NCBI GenBank assembly: GCA_025999255.1
Contig: BNXB01000003.1
Span: 1-61,882, forward strand
DNA length: 61,882 bases
Direction: 5' to 3'
DNA from: Bacteroidia bacterium
Lineage (GTDB): Bacteria; Bacteroidota; Bacteroidia; Bacteroidales; Azobacteroidaceae
Of this stretch, positions 29,720 through 38,012 are shown in pieces. Each line of letters starts with the position of its first letter. Positions within the stretch are counted from its first letter, which is position 1. Under the pieces are notes generated by a model. The model was not told the DNA's origin and did not search any database. It saw only the letters and a program-made list of their open reading frames with translations. A program made the translations under genes and the position numbers.

Positions 29720-31045
29720 ATGAAAAACACAATTTCAAGGAGACATTTTTTAAAGTCAGCTGCTATAAGCGCTGCAGGTTTTGCGGCCTTTCCACAATTG
29801 GTGAAGGCTAAGTATAATGAAGTCGGGGAGAAGTTTATCCGCATGGGCTTTATCGGGTTGGGGCAACAAGCCATGTATTTATTGAATGGATTTATGAGTA
29901 TTCCCGGAGTGAAAGTGGTTGCCGGTTGCGATGTCTATGACATTAAACGTCAACGATTTATGAAAAGAGTCACTGATTTTTATACTGAACAGGCAAAAAA
30001 AGAAGGGAATAAGGATGTTCAGTCTGATGTGCAAATTTATGAGAATTATAAGGATTTGCTCGCTAATCCTGATATTGATGCGGTAGTCATTGCAACACCC
30101 GATCATTGGCATGCCTTTATCGCCATTGAAGCCTGTAAAGCTAAAAAGGATATTTATCTTGAAAAACCGTTGACTTTTACAATTGAAGAAGGTCGGGAGT
30201 TGGTGAAATCCGTGCGCGCACACGGTGTGATTCTTGCAGTTGGTAGTCAACAACGTTCGGATCCGAATTTCCAGCATGCTGTAAAAATGATAGGAGAGGG
30301 TAGGATCGGTAAAATCGAACGTATCAATGCTTGTGTCGGGGCACCCCCTAAACCTTACAATTTGCCGGAAGAGTCGGTTCCGGTAGGATTGAATTGGCCT
30401 TTGTGGTTGGGTCCTTCGGAATATATACATTACAATCATGAATTAGCCTTGCCGATTTCACTTGATCCTGAAGTAAATGAAAAAATGTGGGGTGCATGGC
30501 GCTGGTATAAAGAGTTGGGCGGAGGTTATACTACCGACTGGGGAGCTCATATGTTCGATATCGCTCAATGGGGCATGGGAATGGATGGTAGCGGTCCGGT
30601 AGAAATTATTCCGGCCGGATATAAAGATACAAAGTTTTTAACCTATATTTATGCAAATGGAACGATAATGACGGAAGAACCATTCAATGAGAAGAAAACC
30701 AAGGGTGTAAAATTCTGGGGAGATAAAGGATGGATCGAAGTTTCCCGTGGGCATTTTCTTGCTTCCGATAATAGTTTGTTGCCTCCAAAAGTAGAAAAAA
30801 CAGAAGGAGCATACGAGACGAAAATTCCTCATCAACTGAACTTTATAGAATCCGTAAGAAAGCATGTAGATCCTATAGTACCGGTAGAGATTGGACATCG
30901 TACCTGCACGGTTTGTACATTGGGTAATCTGGCATACGAATTGAAACGGCCTTTGAAGTGGAATCCGCAGGCAGAACGATTTGTGAATGATTCGGAAGCA
31001 AATGGATTATTGACTAAGAAATATGCAGAAGGGTATTCAATATAA
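29720..31045 (+). CDS. Tat-exported Gfo/Idh/MocA-family oxidoreductase
   Basis: The 441-residue product starts with a twin-arginine signal (SRRHFLKSAAISAAGFAAF), then an NAD(P)-binding Rossmann domain (FIRMGFIGLGQQAMYLL, AGCDVYD), the conserved EKP in DIYLEKPLTF, and the C-terminal domain with GGGYTTDWGAHMFDIAQW. Tat export implies folding with bound cofactor in the cytoplasm. Family members act on sugars or sugar acids, some in NAD-dependent glycoside cleavage; the substrate is not evident. The 25 nt around its start are identical to those of the metallophosphoesterase gene. Confidence 0.9.
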   Translation: MKNTISRRHFLKSAAISAAGFAAFPQLVKAKYNEVGEKFIRMGFIGLGQQAMYLLNGFMSIPGVKVVAGCDVYDIKRQRFMKRVTDFYTEQAKKEGNKDVQSDVQIYENYKDLLANPDIDAVVIATPDHWHAFIAIEACKAKKDIYLEKPLTFTIEEGRELVKSVRAHGVILAVGSQQRSDPNFQHAVKMIGEGRIGKIERINACVGAPPKPYNLPEESVPVGLNWPLWLGPSEYIHYNHELALPISLDPEVNEKMWGAWRWYKELGGGYTTDWGAHMFDIAQWGMGMDGSGPVEIIPAGYKDTKFLTYIYANGTIMTEEPFNEKKTKGVKFWGDKGWIEVSRGHFLASDNSLLPPKVEKTEGAYETKIPHQLNFIESVRKHVDPIVPVEIGHRTCTVCTLGNLAYELKRPLKWNPQAERFVNDSEANGLLTKKYAEGYSI

Positions 31046-31097
31046 AAAAAGCGGTGAAAGATGAAAAAGATGATTCGGAGGAGATGGCATCAATAGT

Positions 31098-31469
31098 TTA
31101 AATGTTTTTACCAAGAGAATATCCTCCCCAGGTTGCTAATAAACAAAGTGATATACTCAACAATGCATAAATAAAAAATAAAAAAGTATCGCCTTGTTTT
31201 AATAGATTGAAATTCTCCCAGGAAAATGCTGAGAAAGTAGTAAATCCTCCGCAGAATCCGATAATAAGAAAGTGAAGCCAGGAGTTCTTTTCCGAAATTG
31301 AAGGGAGAGCCCAAAACAATCCGATAAGGAACGAACCGATGATATTCACACTCAGTGTGGCAAGAGGTAATGCCTGTGTTAAGAATTGTGCAAATAAACG
31401 TGCAATACCGATACGGGCAACACTGCCTAATCCTCCTCCGATAAAAACGAATGTCAATAATTTTACCAT
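31098..31469 (-). CDS. crcB: fluoride channel CrcB/Fluc
   Basis: The 123-residue product has four hydrophobic segments and the Fluc signatures GGGLGSVARIGIA, NIIGSFLIGLF and the pore region GFCGGFTTFSAFSWE. It exports fluoride as a dual-topology dimer in the inner membrane. I saw no fluoride riboswitch in the short upstream sequence. It lies convergent to the Gfo/Idh/MocA gene. Confidence 0.93.
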   Translation of the reverse strand: MVKLLTFVFIGGGLGSVARIGIARLFAQFLTQALPLATLSVNIIGSFLIGLFWALPSISEKNSWLHFLIIGFCGGFTTFSAFSWENFNLLKQGDTFLFFIYALLSISLCLLATWGGYSLGKNI

Positions 31470-31509
31470 CTTTAGATTTTTATTTTTTGTCTGTAAAAGT
31501 AAGAAATTT

Positions 31510-31538
31510 TTTGTTTTAATGGAATGTTTATATCTTTG
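31510..31538 (+). promoter_or_regulatory. promoter of the metallophosphoesterase gene
   Basis: TTTG at 31510-31513 and TATCTTTG at 31531-31538 form a -33/-7 pair with a 17-bp gap, leaving a leader of about 90 nt. Confidence 0.5.
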
Positions 31539-31635
31539 TTTTCTGAATTCAAAATTTTACTTTGGGAGAAACTCTTTGTGCGATTGAAATATACCAGGAT
31601 CAAATAATACAAATCCAAAAATAAATTATTGACGT

Positions 31636-32643
31636 ATGAAATTCCTAAAATTCTGTATTTTATTACTTGTATTGAATTTCTTTTTCTCGGATAATGTTTT
31701 AGCAGGCGATCTCCGTTTTAGATCCGATGGTAAATTTAAAATTATTCAGGTAACGGATTCTCATATTAAAGCAGATTCTCCATATTCTCAGGAAACAATT
31801 GAGATGCTCAATCTTGTTTTGGATGTTGAAAAACCCGATTTAGTGATATTTACGGGAGATATTGTAACAGGGGAACCTTATAAATCCGGATTTGATATGG
31901 TAATCGAACCTCTTATAAGTCGAAAAATTCCCTATGCTTTACTGTTTGGAAACCATGATGACGAGCAAGACCTTTCTAAAAAGGAACTTGCTGATCTTTT
32001 AATGGGATATCCTTATAATATCAGTAAGTTGAAGAAAGTCAAGAATGTTTCCGGATATGGAAATTATACAATAGAAATAAAAGATAATACGGGGAAACAA
32101 ACTCAGGCTGTTATTTATTGTATGGATTCCAATACATATAGCGCCTTGAAACAGGTGGAAGGGTATGGTTGGTTTAATTTTGATCAGATTGAATGGTATA
32201 GGAAACAAAGTGATAGGTTTACAAAAAAGAACGGTGGAAAACCACTCCCTTCATTATCCTTTTTCCATATACCTTTGCCTGAATATAAGAAAGTTTATAC
32301 CGATACTATCTATCGGTTTGTAGGAGTGCAAATGGAAAAAGTTTGTTCTCCGGAAATCAATACGGGCTTGTTTGCAAATATGCTCGAAAAAGGAGATATA
32401 ATGGGAATGTTTGTCGGACATGATCACGTTAATGATTACATTTTCAACTTATATGGTATTGCGTTAGCTTACGGCCGTTTTTCCGGAAGTAAAACGACTT
32501 ATACCAAACTGAAAAATGGTGTTCGTGTAATTGAACTTACAAAAAATACAAAAGGGTTTGGTACCTGGATTAGGTTGGACGGCACGACTGTAATTGACCG
32601 GGTACGGTTCCCGGATGATTTACCTCTCACAAAACAAAGATAA
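31636..32643 (+). CDS. secreted calcineurin-like metallophosphoesterase
   Basis: The 335-residue product has a Sec signal peptide (FCILLLVLNFFFSDNVLA). All metal-binding motifs are present: FKIIQVTDSHI (DxH), VIFTGDIVTG (GD), LFGNHDDE (GNHD), SFFHIPLP and GHDHVNDY (GHxH). It probably hydrolyses phosphomonoesters or diesters in the periplasm, as do purple-acid-phosphatase-like relatives. The substrate is unknown. The start context is shared with the Tat oxidoreductase gene upstream. Confidence 0.9.
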   Translation: MKFLKFCILLLVLNFFFSDNVLAGDLRFRSDGKFKIIQVTDSHIKADSPYSQETIEMLNLVLDVEKPDLVIFTGDIVTGEPYKSGFDMVIEPLISRKIPYALLFGNHDDEQDLSKKELADLLMGYPYNISKLKKVKNVSGYGNYTIEIKDNTGKQTQAVIYCMDSNTYSALKQVEGYGWFNFDQIEWYRKQSDRFTKKNGGKPLPSLSFFHIPLPEYKKVYTDTIYRFVGVQMEKVCSPEINTGLFANMLEKGDIMGMFVGHDHVNDYIFNLYGIALAYGRFSGSKTTYTKLKNGVRVIELTKNTKGFGTWIRLDGTTVIDRVRFPDDLPLTKQR

Positions 32644-32676
32644 GCTTTTGGCCTGAATTGGTCGGCTTATTATCAA

Positions 32677-32748
32677 GGCAAACCTTAATTTTTCTCTGCA
32701 AACTTAAGGTTTGCCCGGTTCATCAATAGGGCGAAAAATGTTTCGCCC
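32677..32748. repeat. two short hairpins flanking the NlpE-like gene
   Basis: GGCAAACCTTAA (32677-32688) pairs with TTAAGGTTTGCC (32704-32715), and GGGCGAAA (32729-32736) pairs with TTTCGCCC (32741-32748). The first motif returns beyond the other end of the NlpE-like gene at 33307. They lie between convergent genes and could also end transcription, though no T tract follows. Confidence 0.7.
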
Positions 32749-32759
32749 CTACGGCGGAA

Positions 32760-33212
32760 TTACTCCGCAGCCGTTTGCGTCAAAATATACTTGTCTGCAA
32801 GTTCACCGGTGATGCGATTGCCTTCCATATCCAGTTGTATCAACTTGTTTTCGCCTACTTGGTAATAAGGCGGAATGCCCGCGTCGTTTTTCAGGTTGAC
32901 AATGCTGCCTGTTTCATCCCACGAAAAATCGCCCACAATCTGCGTAGGAGTGTTGTCTTGCGTACCGAGATAGAGATAAGACAGCTCATAAGTGCTTGGA
33001 TTCAACACAATGGTTACTTTGATGCCCTCGCAATCGGCACAGGGGATAACGCCCGTGTACTTGCCTTCCCAATTCAAACTGGTGCGCGAGTTGTCGGCCA
33101 TACTGGTGACAACAACCTCTTCCGACTTCTTCTGCTGTCCGCCGCCACACGACACAAAGCTTGCTACCGATAAAACGGCAACTGCAACTATTGAAAAAAA
33201 TATTTTTTTCAT
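32760..33212 (-). CDS. NlpE-like lipoprotein
   Basis: The 150-residue product has a lipoprotein signal (MKKIFFSIVAVAVLSV..., lipobox ending FVSC) and an NlpE N-terminal-type beta barrel with GKYTGVIPCADCEGIKV and IVLNPSTYELSYLYLG. The CADC motif parallels the CxxC of NlpE, an envelope-stress and copper-related outer-membrane lipoprotein. It lacks the C-terminal OB domain of E. coli NlpE, which is common. Base composition looks more GC-rich than its neighbours, and repeats lie on both sides, hinting at acquisition as a cassette. Confidence 0.82.
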   Translation of the reverse strand: MKKIFFSIVAVAVLSVASFVSCGGGQQKKSEEVVVTSMADNSRTSLNWEGKYTGVIPCADCEGIKVTIVLNPSTYELSYLYLGTQDNTPTQIVGDFSWDETGSIVNLKNDAGIPPYYQVGENKLIQLDMEGNRITGELADKYILTQTAAE

Positions 33213-33253
33213 TTTCTTTTAAGTTTAAATGAATACTAAATGTGCATAGTTTA

Positions 33254-33261
33254 CAAAGATA
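33254..33261 (-). promoter_or_regulatory. candidate promoter of the NlpE-like gene
   Basis: TATCTTTG on the minus strand, 41 bp before the ATG, fits the -7 box. Confidence 0.45.
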
Positions 33262-33306
33262 AGTATTTTTTATAAATAATGTCGATTTTTTTTGTTTTTA
33301 CCTCAG

Positions 33307-33318
33307 GGCAAACCTTAA
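33307..33318. repeat. third copy of the GGCAAACCTTAA motif
   Basis: This 12-bp match to 32677-32688, in the same orientation, lies upstream of the NlpE-like gene and its promoter. Confidence 0.6.
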
Positions 33319-33359
33319 AATTCGAGCAATTTTATCCCTTTTTCTGCTAATTGGGTATA

Positions 33360-33398
33360 TAAAGAAAATCCCTGATCTCGCATGGAAATCAGGGATTT
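33360..33398 (-). terminator. Rho-independent terminator after tRNA-Lys
   Basis: Arms 33366-33376 and 33388-33398 (AAATCCCTGAT and its complement) form an 11-bp stem with an 11-nt loop. On the minus strand it continues into a T-rich run (TTTTCTTT). Confidence 0.75.
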
Positions 33399-33432
33399 AC
33401 GTTAAATTTCTTCTGTTTTTTGGCTTTTCTTG

Positions 33433-33505
33433 TGATCCACCTGGGGCTCGAACCCAGGACCCCATCCTTAAAAGGGATGTGCTCTACCTGCTGAGCTAGT
33501 GAATC
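33433..33505 (-). tRNA. tRNA-Lys (anticodon UUU)
   Basis: Minus-strand cloverleaf of 73 nt: acceptor GATTCAC / GTGGATC with one G-T pair and discriminator A, D arm GCTCAGC...GAGC, anticodon stem CATCC/GGATG with loop CTTTTAA, and T arm CTGGG-TTCGAGC-CCCAG. CCA is not encoded. U34 of this tRNA is a known target type for MnmA, also in the window. Confidence 0.96.
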
Positions 33506-33588
33506 AGCCTGTTTGCTTTTTAAAAGCGAGTGCAAAGGTAGTGAATAAAATTTAATGAACAAATAAAACGAGAAAATATTTTGCTTTT

Positions 33589-33620
33589 TTTGCGTTTCCG
33601 GCTATAAAAAATTACTTTTG
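33589..33620 (+). promoter_or_regulatory. promoter of the PBP4-type gene
   Basis: TTTG (33589-33592) and TACTTTTG (33613-33620) are spaced 20 bp apart, matching -33 and -7 boxes, 19 bp before the start codon. Confidence 0.6.
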
Positions 33621-33639
33621 CATAGTTTATTTTTGAATT

Positions 33640-35061
33640 ATGATCAAGTCCATTGTAAAAAATAGAGCGATTCTTTTGTTGTTGTTCATCTTTGGTTTAC
33701 AACAATCAATAGCCCAGAATATAGCTGTAGTGAATGATTTCATTAAAAAATCAAACATGAAGCATGCAAATATAGGAATAAAAGTCGTTGAAGTATCTTC
33801 GGGGACAATCATTTGCAGTTATAATGATCAGTTATCCCTTTGTCCTGCATCCTGCATGAAATTAGTCTCTTCGGCAGCCGCTTTGGAATTGTTGGGGCAG
33901 GATTTCACCTATAAGACGGTTTTATTTACCGATGGGACTGTCGATACTAAAGGGGTGTTACAGGGAAATATTTATATCAAAGGAATGGGGGATCCTACTT
34001 TGGGTTCCGAATTTATTGATAAAGAACCGAAAGAATTTCTGAATCAGTGGATTACCGATATGAAGGAATCCGGAATTAAATCTGTAAACGGTAAAGTGAT
34101 TGCTTTGGATAACTTATTTGGCTATGAAGGAGTTTCGTCAAGATGGCTTTGGGGTGATATCGGGAATTATTATGCCCCCGGGATATATGGTATCAGTGTG
34201 TTCGATAATATGTATCGCTTGACTTTGAAATCAGGGGCTTCCGGAACAAAACCTGAAGTTGTAGCCTGGGAACCATCGGAGATTCCATTGAAATTTGATA
34301 ATAATCTCAAGGCCGCGCCTGATAATGTTGATAATGCTTATATTTATGGAGAACCTTTTAATCCGGAACGCCGGATATTCGGCACTATTCCCCGTAATAA
34401 CCCTTCGTTTGTGATTAAAGGAGATATTCCTGATCCCGGATTATTCTTGGCTTCTTATTTCACTTTGATATTGGAAAAATCAGGAATCCGGATCTTGGAG
34501 AAAGCATCTTCTTCCAGAATCGAAAATGTAAATCCGAAAGAAAAAAAAATCTTGTCTCAAACAATATCTCCTGATTTGAATAAAATCATACAGGTGGTAA
34601 ATTTCAGGAGTAATAATCATTATGCGGAACACCTTTTTAAAAAAATCGGTTCGGAAGATAAGGTGACGGGGTTCTGGAAAAGTAAAGGTTTAGATCCGGA
34701 CGGACTTTTTATGTACGATGGTTCCGGACTTTCTCCGGTAAATGCTGTGAGTGTCGATTTTCTGACATCTTTGTTGCGTTATATGGCAATTAAAAGTAAA
34801 TATGCCGAAGTTTTTTATCAATCTTTACCTTGTGCGGGAAAAGAGGGTACTGTTAAAGGATTTTTGAAAAATACATTTTTAGAAGGAAATGCCCGTATAA
34901 AAAGCGGAAGTATGGGAGGTGTGATGTCTTATAGTGGTTATATGACCTGGAATGGGAAAAAATATGCTTTTTCCGTGATTGTCAATAAATTCAATGGCTC
35001 TCAATCCACGGTTCGTCGTCAAATAGAACAGTTACTGACCGGATTGTTTGACAACCCGTAA
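33640..35061 (+). CDS. dacB: D-alanyl-D-alanine carboxypeptidase/endopeptidase (PBP4, S13 family)
   Basis: The 473-residue product has a signal peptide (ILLLLFIFGLQQSIAQ). Penicillin-binding motifs are SxxK as S71-C-M-K74 in CPASCMKLVSS, SxN as SNN in NFRSNNHYAEHL, and KSG in RIKSGSMGGV. The long insertion between the first two motifs is the class C signature. It trims pentapeptides or cuts cross-links in periplasmic peptidoglycan. The last 30 bp overlap the convergent gldH gene. Confidence 0.94.
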   Translation: MIKSIVKNRAILLLLFIFGLQQSIAQNIAVVNDFIKKSNMKHANIGIKVVEVSSGTIICSYNDQLSLCPASCMKLVSSAAALELLGQDFTYKTVLFTDGTVDTKGVLQGNIYIKGMGDPTLGSEFIDKEPKEFLNQWITDMKESGIKSVNGKVIALDNLFGYEGVSSRWLWGDIGNYYAPGIYGISVFDNMYRLTLKSGASGTKPEVVAWEPSEIPLKFDNNLKAAPDNVDNAYIYGEPFNPERRIFGTIPRNNPSFVIKGDIPDPGLFLASYFTLILEKSGIRILEKASSSRIENVNPKEKKILSQTISPDLNKIIQVVNFRSNNHYAEHLFKKIGSEDKVTGFWKSKGLDPDGLFMYDGSGLSPVNAVSVDFLTSLLRYMAIKSKYAEVFYQSLPCAGKEGTVKGFLKNTFLEGNARIKSGSMGGVMSYSGYMTWNGKKYAFSVIVNKFNGSQSTVRRQIEQLLTGLFDNP

Positions 35062-35514
35062 TCCGATGTCGGAGATTCCTTTCAGGTCGTCTTCTCGCAT
35101 TCCTTGTTTGATGGAATAGATATAAGCGCCCGGAATGCGGAAACGAAAGCCTTGCTCGTAAGGAAGACTCAATGTATGCAGGTTACTTCCTTTTCCGTAC
35201 CATTCTCCCATGGCATCGGCTAATTCGCAATTAACGGTATCTTTTCGCATGTTTCCTTCGGGTGTTTTCAGATCAACGAACAACCACAGATTCCGGAATG
35301 AATAAGATTCGTTGTTACGGATTTCCAGGAAAATATTGTAAACGCTCACCGTATCTGTTATATTAACTGCGAAATCATAAGTTGTGTTCTTGTTCCAACC
35401 GGCATTTTCAATACCTTTGAATTGAAAATAGATATCACTCTTCCCGGAACAGGCGGATAAAACTATCAGAAGTAAAAGAATAAGAATATGTTTGCGATTG
35501 TATGTGTTGGGCAT
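35032..35514 (-). CDS. gldH: gliding motility lipoprotein GldH
   Basis: The 160-residue product has a lipobox ending LSACSG and a beta-rich body with NKNTTYDFAVNITDTV, FRNLWLFVDLKTPEG and GKGSNLHTLSLPYEQGFRF, as in GldH. In gliding Bacteroidota it is needed for motility; in non-gliding relatives it is retained, with unclear function. It follows ricT by 17 bp, the usual Bacteroidales order, and overlaps dacB tail to tail. Confidence 0.88.
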   Translation of the reverse strand: MPNTYNRKHILILLLLIVLSACSGKSDIYFQFKGIENAGWNKNTTYDFAVNITDTVSVYNIFLEIRNNESYSFRNLWLFVDLKTPEGNMRKDTVNCELADAMGEWYGKGSNLHTLSLPYEQGFRFRIPGAYIYSIKQGMREDDLKGISDIGLRVVKQSGQ

Positions 35515-35531
35515 TATCTCTTTTCTTTTTA

Positions 35532-36767
35532 TTACATTTTTTGATCACGGGGATGCTGGTTATTCCCATTCTTGGAATGGTTTTCTCTGTTATTCCCACT
35601 ATGTTTCCTGTTTTCAGGGCGCTTATTTTCGTGACTTCCCTGGTGATTGTTTTTATTCCCGTTTCCGTTATTGTCACGGGTTCCCTGATTCGATTTTTTC
35701 TTTTTCTTTTTAGGATTGTCAAAACGGGTAACGCTTTCTCCCAGGATATCCTGATATTCTTTTTGAGGCTTATTGTTGTTTTCGGAAGAAATCAATTGAT
35801 CCGGTTTAATTCCTTTTTTATTTAATCCGATAATTTCGTAAGCCCGTTCGGATGTGATTGTTACAAGATTAGCCGCAAAGTTTTTATCGGAAGAATAAGT
35901 CATCTGATTTTTGAATACATCTGTTTTGAAGTGATAGAAAACGCCGTCTTTGGTTTCCAGGGGTATTTCCCGCGACGGATAACTCTTTTGGGCTTCTGCG
36001 TATGTATCGACTTCATAATTGAGGCAACATTTCAGTTTTGCACATTGCCCGGCTAATTTCTGGGGGTTGAGTGAAATATCCTGGATTCTTGCTGAACCCG
36101 TAGAAACCGAAATGAAATTAGTCATCCAGCCGGAACAACACAATTCGCGTCCGCAAGGTCCGATTCCTCCGATACGTCCGGCTTCCTGGCGGGCTCCGAT
36201 TTGTTTCATCTCAATGCGCACCCGGAATGCTTCGGCCAGATCCTTGATCAATTGGCGAAAATCGACCCGTTCATCTGCGATATAATAAAAAATAGCTTTA
36301 TTTCCGTCTCCCTGATACTCGACATCTCCAATTTTCATTTGGAGTCCCAACCCTTCTGCAATTTTTCGTGAACGAATCATTGTGTCATGTTCCCTGGCTT
36401 TGGCTTCTTCGTATTTTTCCAGGTCGTTGGGCTTGGCCTTACGGTAAACCCTGCGTATTTCGGCATCCGGACGGACACGGTTCTTTTTCATTTGCAAAAG
36501 AACGAGCTTTCCGGTCATGGTGACTGCACCGATATCATGTCCGGGACTAGACTCTACAGCTACAACATCTCCTTTTTCCAAAGGAATTTTGTTGCTGTTC
36601 AAGTAATAACCTTTACGGGTATTTTTAAATTGAACTTCCACGTAATCGGTGGCCAGTTCGGATTCGGGAATGTCGCAGAGCCAATCATAAGAATTCAGTT
36701 TGTTGGTATGTTTACAACAGCCTTTCTTGTTCATGCAACATCCATCGTTATATAGTCTGTATTCCAT
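35532..36767 (-). CDS. ricT: RicT/YaaT-like PSP1-domain Fe-S protein
   Basis: The 411-residue product has a cysteine-rich start (GCCMNKKGCCKH) and the PSP1 domain (about 100-190, VRPDAEIRRVYRKAKPND). Conserved cysteines in GPCGRELCCSGWM and CAKLKCCLNYE would hold an Fe-S cluster. The last 65 residues are a Lys/Asn/Gly-rich disordered tail. In Bacillus, RicT acts with RicA and RicF in RNA maturation; in Bacteroidota its partner is unknown. It sits with holB and gldH in a common order. Confidence 0.9.
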   Translation of the reverse strand: MEYRLYNDGCCMNKKGCCKHTNKLNSYDWLCDIPESELATDYVEVQFKNTRKGYYLNSNKIPLEKGDVVAVESSPGHDIGAVTMTGKLVLLQMKKNRVRPDAEIRRVYRKAKPNDLEKYEEAKAREHDTMIRSRKIAEGLGLQMKIGDVEYQGDGNKAIFYYIADERVDFRQLIKDLAEAFRVRIEMKQIGARQEAGRIGGIGPCGRELCCSGWMTNFISVSTGSARIQDISLNPQKLAGQCAKLKCCLNYEVDTYAEAQKSYPSREIPLETKDGVFYHFKTDVFKNQMTYSSDKNFAANLVTITSERAYEIIGLNKKGIKPDQLISSENNNKPQKEYQDILGESVTRFDNPKKKKKKSNQGTRDNNGNGNKNNHQGSHENKRPENRKHSGNNRENHSKNGNNQHPRDQKM

Positions 36768-36780
36768 AAATTTATATTTT

Positions 36781-36852
36781 ACGTTTACGTCATACGTTTT
36801 TACGTTTTGTCGTGCGTAAGCCCGATGGTATAACGTAAAACGTATAACGTAT
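36781..36852. repeat. ACGTAAAACG-rich dispersed repeat, copy 1
   Basis: Repeated ACGTTT/AAACGT units surround GTCGTGCGTAAGCC. The reverse complement of that core resembles GGCTTATGCACGACAAAACG at 51533-51552. It is non-coding, in the gap between holB and ricT. Confidence 0.6.
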
Positions 36853-36869
36853 AACTCAATGCAAAGTTA

Positions 36870-38009
36870 TCATTTTTTCAATAAAACCGCAATTTTCATC
36901 GATAAATCGAGGAATATCATTTTCGGATTGACATTCTGTTCGATGTGCCTGGCTGCCGATTCGAGTTCTTCCATCAATTCGATGACATTACGTTCGTTCA
37001 CATAAGTTGAAAATTTGACGGAAAAATCGGATTCGGAAGAGTTCATATAGTTAATATCTTTTGAATGAAGCCGATATGCGAAATTTTCCCGAATCATGTG
37101 CTGTGCATATGAAAGGAAATTTTTTTGCCATTCCCTTCCCATGGAAGAAAAATAATCGCCCTTAGCTTTCATGTTCCTGATATTACGGGTCCAGCAATTA
37201 CGCATGATGGTAATAAACAAGTCCAGAAATTCCTCATTTTCCTCATTATTTTCGAGGACTTCTCCGGCTTTGATGTAGCTCCCGTTAGATAAATGTACGA
37301 TGGAAATCATTTCGTCTTCCGGCAGGTTGTATTTTGCTGCAATTGCTTTTGCCAGGCTTTCCCCGTCAATGGGCGGAACATGCAGGCTTTGGGAACGGGA
37401 CCGGATAGTGGCCAAAACCCTTTCGGGATCTTCCGAAACGAGGAGGAATATTGTCTTTTCGTAAGGTTCCTCAAGAATTTTCAGCAGTTTATTGGCACAT
37501 TCTTCCTGCATCTTTTCGGGCAACCAGATAATCATAATTTTGTATTCCGCTTCATAGACTTTCAGGTTGAGCTTCTTTAAGATACTGTTACTCTCTGCCG
37601 TATAGATTGTCCCTTGGGCATTATCCGCATGGATATAATTGAGCCAGGAAGAAAGCTTGAAATAGGCATTCCGGTTCAGAAATTCCCTCCATTCGGAGAT
37701 ATAGTCGTCGCAAATGGTCTCTTTATCGCTCGCACCCGAACTTTTTTTCTTTTTGACTATCGGAAAAACAAAATGCAGGTCGGGATGAGCATACTTATTG
37801 TACTTTATACAAGAAGGGCAGGAGCCGCATGAATCTTCAGCCCTGCGGTTCGTGCAATTCAGGTACCTGGCATATGCAATGGCCATAGGGAGAGCTCCCA
37901 CGCCTTCATTCCCATGAAGTAATTGTGCATGAGGAATCTGATCCGATTGAACCGAACGGATTAACCGGTTTTTCAAACGTTCTTGTCCTATGACATCACT
38001 GAACTTCAT
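36870..38009 (-). CDS. holB: DNA polymerase III subunit delta' (HolB)
   Basis: The 379-residue clamp-loader subunit has VIGQERLKNRLIRSV, a P-loop region degenerated to HGNEGVGALPMA (delta' does not need ATP hydrolysis), a zinc-binding cysteine set (YLNCTNRRAEDSCGSCPSCIKY), and the SRC-like stretch RSRSQSLHVPP. It helps load the beta clamp at primer ends. It begins 3 bp after metF and is likely translated from the same mRNA. Confidence 0.9.
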   Translation of the reverse strand: MKFSDVIGQERLKNRLIRSVQSDQIPHAQLLHGNEGVGALPMAIAYARYLNCTNRRAEDSCGSCPSCIKYNKYAHPDLHFVFPIVKKKKSSGASDKETICDDYISEWREFLNRNAYFKLSSWLNYIHADNAQGTIYTAESNSILKKLNLKVYEAEYKIMIIWLPEKMQEECANKLLKILEEPYEKTIFLLVSEDPERVLATIRSRSQSLHVPPIDGESLAKAIAAKYNLPEDEMISIVHLSNGSYIKAGEVLENNEENEEFLDLFITIMRNCWTRNIRNMKAKGDYFSSMGREWQKNFLSYAQHMIRENFAYRLHSKDINYMNSSESDFSVKFSTYVNERNVIELMEELESAARHIEQNVNPKMIFLDLSMKIAVLLKK

Positions 38010-38012
38010 AAA

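Noticed and set aside
31470..31635. Fluoride riboswitch before crcB
   Set aside because: No conserved riboswitch core was recognisable on the minus strand in this short gap.
35441..35830. Frames on both strands over the 3' end of ricT and the start of gldH
   Set aside because: They arise from the low-complexity Lys/Asn codons of the RicT tail read in other frames.
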